From an uncultured Methylopila sp. (GTDB lineage: Bacteria; Pseudomonadota; Alphaproteobacteria; Rhizobiales; Methylopilaceae): 58,828 nt of DNA. This document shows, one piece after another, positions 55,686 to 58,828 of this stretch. Position 1 is the stretch's first letter; each line of letters begins with the position of its first letter. The notes under the pieces were generated by a model. It did no database searches. It saw only the letters and a list, made by a program, of their open reading frames with translations, and was not told where the DNA came from. The position numbers were made by a program, and so were the translations under genes. Where the stretch lies: assembly GCA_902168115.1 (NCBI GenBank), contig CABHPB010000090.1, positions 1 through 58,828 on the forward strand, written 5' to 3'.

Positions 55686-58652
55686 ATGTTGAAGGACAAA
55701 CGGCCGATCTGGCTGGCGTGCGGCTATTTGCTGGCCGCCGGCTCGACCGTTTGGCTGACAAGGTTCAACGGCGGCGTCGCCTTCGTTTGGGTCGCGACCG
55801 CGATCCTGACCAGCTACCTCGTCCTCACGCCGCGCAAGGACTGGGGCCCGGCGCTCGTCGGCTGCGGCGTCGCGAGCTTCACCGCCACCGCGTTTTTGGG
55901 ACTCGGGCCGCTGGCGGCCGGTCCGCTCGCCGTCATCAACCTCCTCGAGGCGGTGATCGCCGCGACTGTGCTGCAGCGCTTCGTGGCGCGGCCCGGCGAC
56001 TTCGCGTCGATCGGCGAGGTTCTGCGTTTCTCCCTGATAGTCGGCCTCGTCGCGCCGGCGGCGATGGCGCCCGCAGGCGCGAGCGTCGCCATGATGATCT
56101 CGGGAACGTCGTTCTGGACCAATGTCCTCAACTGGTCCGCCGGTCACGCCCTCGGCGCGCTCTCGGTCGGGCCGCTCGCGCTGCTGGTCGGCCGCGGCGA
56201 GATCCAGGAATGGCGGCGCTCCGCCGACCGCGGCCAGGTCATGGAAGGCGCGTTCCTCTGCGCTGCGCTGGTGGTCGTCTCGGTCCTCGTCTTCGCGCAG
56301 ACCAGGCTGCCGCTGCTGTTCGTGCCGCTGCTGCCGGCGCTGTTCGCGACCTTCCGGTTCGGCCGGCTCGGAGCGGCGGCCAGCATGACGGCGTTGATCG
56401 TCATCGGCGCGCCGCTCACCATGCTCGGCCTCGGCCCGCTCAGCCTGATCGATCAGGCCGTGGGCTTTCGTGCGCAGTTCTTCCAGTTCTACGTCACGGT
56501 CGTCTTCTTGACGGTGCTGCCCGCCGCCGCCGAGCTGCAGCATCGCAAGCGCCTGTTCTCCGCGCTCCACGACAGCGAGGCGCGCTACCGGCTGCTCGCG
56601 GAGAACACCACCGACCTCATCGTGCTGTCGGATCTCGACACGACGCGCCGTTACGTCTCGCCGGCCGCCGACAAGGTGCTCGGCTATCGGCCGGAGGAGC
56701 TCGTCGGGACAAAGCCGCTCGACTTCGTCCATCCCGACGACCGCGCCTCCTATGGCGAACTGCTGCGCTCGCTCGGCGCGGGCGAGGTGGACCAGGCGAC
56801 GACCCGGCAGCGCTATCGCCGCAAGGACGGCTCCTGGGTCTGGCTCGAGGTGTCGTTCAGCCTGACGCGCGACGAGGGGACCGGAGCTGCGACCGGCTAC
56901 GTCGCCTCGCTGCGCGACGTCACCATGCGCCGCGAGGCGGAGGACGCGTTGCGGCTCAGCGAGGAGCGTCTGTCGCTCGCGCTGGACAGCGGCAGCGACG
57001 GCTTCTGGGACTGGGACATCGACACCGGCAAGGTCCAGGTCTCCGACCACTGGTTCTCAACGCTCGGCTACGATCCCAGGGACATGAAGCCCGACATCCG
57101 GCAGCTGGAGGCGCTGATCCATCCCGACGACGTCGACCGGTCGCGGCGTCACCTGATCGAACATCTCAAAGGCGTCTCGCCGACCTTCGAATGCGAATAC
57201 CGTCTCAAGACCAAGACCGGCGCCTTCGGCTGGTCGCTCGCCCGCGGCAAGGTCGTGGCGCGCGCCAAGGACGGCCGCGCGCTCCGCATGGTCGGCACGC
57301 ATATCGACATCACGCGGCGCAAGCAGGTCGAGCGCCAGATCCAGCACATGGCGCTGCACGACGCGCTGACCGGGCTGCCGAACCGGGCGCTGTTCCATGA
57401 GAAGCTGAACCAGTTCGCGCTGCGCGCGGACCGCGCCGGCCGCCGGTTCGCGATCCTCGCCTGCGACCTCGATCGCTTCAAGGCGGTGAACGACACCCGC
57501 GGCCACGCCGCGGGCGATGCGGTGCTCGTCGCGGTCGCCGACCGCCTGAAATCCGTCGCGCGGCCGGGCGACTGCGTCGCGCGGCTCGGCGGCGACGAGT
57601 TCGCCATCGTGCTCCAGCATGTCGGCCATCGCGACGAGGCGGCCCACATCGCCGAGCAGGTGATCGATCTCGTCGGCTGCCCGATCGAGGTCGACGGCCA
57701 GCTCGCGGCCGTCGGCGTCAGCATCGGCGTCGCCCTCAGCGAGGGCGAGCCCGCCGAGCAGGTCTTCAAGAACGCCGACGTCGCGCTCTACGAGGCGAAG
57801 GCGGAAGGGCGCAACACATACCGCTTCTTCGAGCCGGCCATGGCCGCCGCGTTCATCGCGCGCAACCAGCTCGAGACCGACCTGCAGGAGGCGCTCCGGC
57901 AGGAGGCGTTCTCGCTGCGCTACCAGCCGATCATGACGCTCGCGTCCGGCGCGATCTGCGGGTTCGAGGCGCTGCTGCGCTGGGAACACCAGACGCGCGG
58001 GCCGATCGCGCCGAGCGAATTCATCCCGCTCGCCGAGGAGACCGGCCTGATCGTGCCGCTCGGCGACTGGGCGCTCCGGCAGGCCTGCATCGAGGCCGCG
58101 GCCTGGCCGAACGACATGCGCATCGCCGTCAACGTGTCCGCCGTCCAGTTCCAGCGCTCCAGCCTGGAGAGCAGCGTCGCCGAGGCGCTTCGCGCGTCTG
58201 GCCTGCCGGCGAACCGGCTCGAGCTCGAGATCACCGAAAGCGTGCTGATGCAGAACGCAGTGGCGGTGGTCTCCTCGCTGATGCGCCTGCGAGCGACCGG
58301 CGTGCGCATCGCGCTCGACGATTTCGGCACCGGCTATTCCTCGCTCAGCTATCTGCGCCGGTTTCCATTCAACAAGATCAAGATCGACCGTTCCTTCATC
58401 GTCGAGATCGAGGATCCCGAGGTCGCCGCGATCGTCCGGGCGATCGTCGGCCTCGGCGAGCGCAGCGGCGCCTCGATCACGGCGGAAGGCGTCGAGACCG
58501 AACGTCAGCTCGACCGCGTTCGCCAGGAGGGCTGCACGGAGGTCCAGGGGTACTTCCTGAGCAGGCCGCTCACGGCTGCGGATGCGCGCGCGTTCATCGC
58601 CGCCCCGGCCACGTGGACGCCGGCGCCGGTCGCCCGCGCCTCGATCGCCTGA
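55686..58652 (+). CDS. MASE1-PAS-PAS-GGDEF-EAL membrane protein
   Basis: A 988-residue c-di-GMP enzyme. The N-terminal 290 residues form about eight membrane helices of MASE1 type (WLACGYLLAAGSTVWLT, WVATAI). Two PAS domains follow (about 297-425, YRLLAENTTDLIVLSDLD; about 425-550, SLALDSGSDGFWDWDIDTG with a PAC end GTHIDITRRK). The GGDEF domain has an intact ARLGGDEFAIV loop near 637, and the EAL domain has FEALLRW, NVSAVQFQ, LELEITES, DDFGTGYSSLSYL and KIKIDRSF. Both activities look possible. The promoter region (55504-55685) is AT-richer just before the ATG. No partner is encoded with it. Confidence 0.93.
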   Translation: MLKDKRPIWLACGYLLAAGSTVWLTRFNGGVAFVWVATAILTSYLVLTPRKDWGPALVGCGVASFTATAFLGLGPLAAGPLAVINLLEAVIAATVLQRFVARPGDFASIGEVLRFSLIVGLVAPAAMAPAGASVAMMISGTSFWTNVLNWSAGHALGALSVGPLALLVGRGEIQEWRRSADRGQVMEGAFLCAALVVVSVLVFAQTRLPLLFVPLLPALFATFRFGRLGAAASMTALIVIGAPLTMLGLGPLSLIDQAVGFRAQFFQFYVTVVFLTVLPAAAELQHRKRLFSALHDSEARYRLLAENTTDLIVLSDLDTTRRYVSPAADKVLGYRPEELVGTKPLDFVHPDDRASYGELLRSLGAGEVDQATTRQRYRRKDGSWVWLEVSFSLTRDEGTGAATGYVASLRDVTMRREAEDALRLSEERLSLALDSGSDGFWDWDIDTGKVQVSDHWFSTLGYDPRDMKPDIRQLEALIHPDDVDRSRRHLIEHLKGVSPTFECEYRLKTKTGAFGWSLARGKVVARAKDGRALRMVGTHIDITRRKQVERQIQHMALHDALTGLPNRALFHEKLNQFALRADRAGRRFAILACDLDRFKAVNDTRGHAAGDAVLVAVADRLKSVARPGDCVARLGGDEFAIVLQHVGHRDEAAHIAEQVIDLVGCPIEVDGQLAAVGVSIGVALSEGEPAEQVFKNADVALYEAKAEGRNTYRFFEPAMAAAFIARNQLETDLQEALRQEAFSLRYQPIMTLASGAICGFEALLRWEHQTRGPIAPSEFIPLAEETGLIVPLGDWALRQACIEAAAWPNDMRIAVNVSAVQFQRSSLESSVAEALRASGLPANRLELEITESVLMQNAVAVVSSLMRLRATGVRIALDDFGTGYSSLSYLRRFPFNKIKIDRSFIVEIEDPEVAAIVRAIVGLGERSGASITAEGVETERQLDRVRQEGCTEVQGYFLSRPLTAADARAFIAAPATWTPAPVARASIA

Positions 58653-58705
58653 AGGACCATCTGGCGTCTCGGACGCCGACCCTCAGCACACGGCGCTGCG
58701 CCTAG

Positions 58706-58828
58706 GATCTGAACTCATAAAGGTTGCGGGTGGCATGCAGCGCTGATTCAAGGTCCAGGGAGGATCTTAGATGGCGCGCTACGATCTGAGCGAAGCGGAG
58801 TGGCGGCTGATCGAGTCGCTGCTTCCCA
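58706..58828 (+). mobile_element. IS5-family insertion sequence, left end only
   Basis: The last bases open a transposase gene (see next entry). The preceding 65 bp are not coding. The left terminus is placed tentatively just after CTAG at 58702-58705, where GGATCTGAACTCATAAAG begins; the terminal inverted repeat cannot be confirmed without the right end, which is beyond the window. Confidence 0.5.
58771..58828 (+). CDS. IS5-family transposase, first 19 codons
   Basis: Starts MARYDLSEAEWRLIESLLP, the standard N-terminus of IS5 (IS427-type) transposases, with GGGAGG about 9 nt before the ATG. The gene continues outside the window, so whether it is intact or frameshifted is unknown. Confidence 0.8.
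   Translation, partial: MARYDLSEAEWRLIESLLP

Overview
The window is GC-rich chromosomal DNA (only one short stretch, about 38600-39217, is visibly AT-rich). Gene content and order point to an alphaproteobacterium of the Hyphomicrobiales (Rhizobiales): TorF-type porin, Flp pilin, a comF-grxC-nitrilase-DUF1178 run, secA/parvulin/argJ/mutT, an ispH-thrB-rnhA set, a choXWV-betBA choline operon, and short intergenic palindromic repeats. The species cannot be named from the sequence alone.

Region 1 (1-15991) is a methylated-amine and choline block. On the minus strand an APC permease is followed by dmmA-dmmB-dmmC (dimethylamine monooxygenase) and the 5' end of a GcvT-like aminomethyltransferase that leaves the window. 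Two tandem paralogous LuxR-type regulators lie between this set and a choX-choW-choV-betB-betA operon (choline uptake, then oxidation to glycine betaine). Divergent from choX is the most unusual gene of the window: a BetI-type TetR repressor fused to a full-length but catalytically dead aldehyde dehydrogenase. Two matching 16-bp palindromes in the choX/betI interval look like its operators.

Region 2 (16001-30997) holds an SMR transporter, a TorF porin, a lipid-kinase-like protein, a MAPEG protein, hydroxypyruvate isomerase, an orphan ABC-2 permease, the ybbA/ybbP-tesA set, an aldo/keto reductase, ThpR, a sulfotransferase-like protein, leuD, accA and an L,D-transpeptidase. One copy of a roughly 115-bp repeat sits across the start of the ybbP-like permease and has reshaped its translation start.

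Region 3 (31071-43000) is housekeeping: secA, parvulin, argJ, mutT, an Flp pilin, a methyltransferase, CFA synthase, comF, grxC, a nitrilase-family amidase and DUF1178. An AT-rich orphan gene (38684-39178) sits in it and looks acquired.

Region 4 (43151-58652) has two large GGDEF-EAL proteins, a FeeM-like acyltransferase, a methyltransferase, an alpha/beta hydrolase, malonyl-CoA decarboxylase, rnhA-thrB-ispH (interrupted by an oppositely oriented second L,D-transpeptidase), a lipoprotein, a 2-hydroxyacid dehydrogenase and dodecin. The window ends in the first codons of an IS5-type transposase. No rRNA, tRNA or CRISPR was seen.
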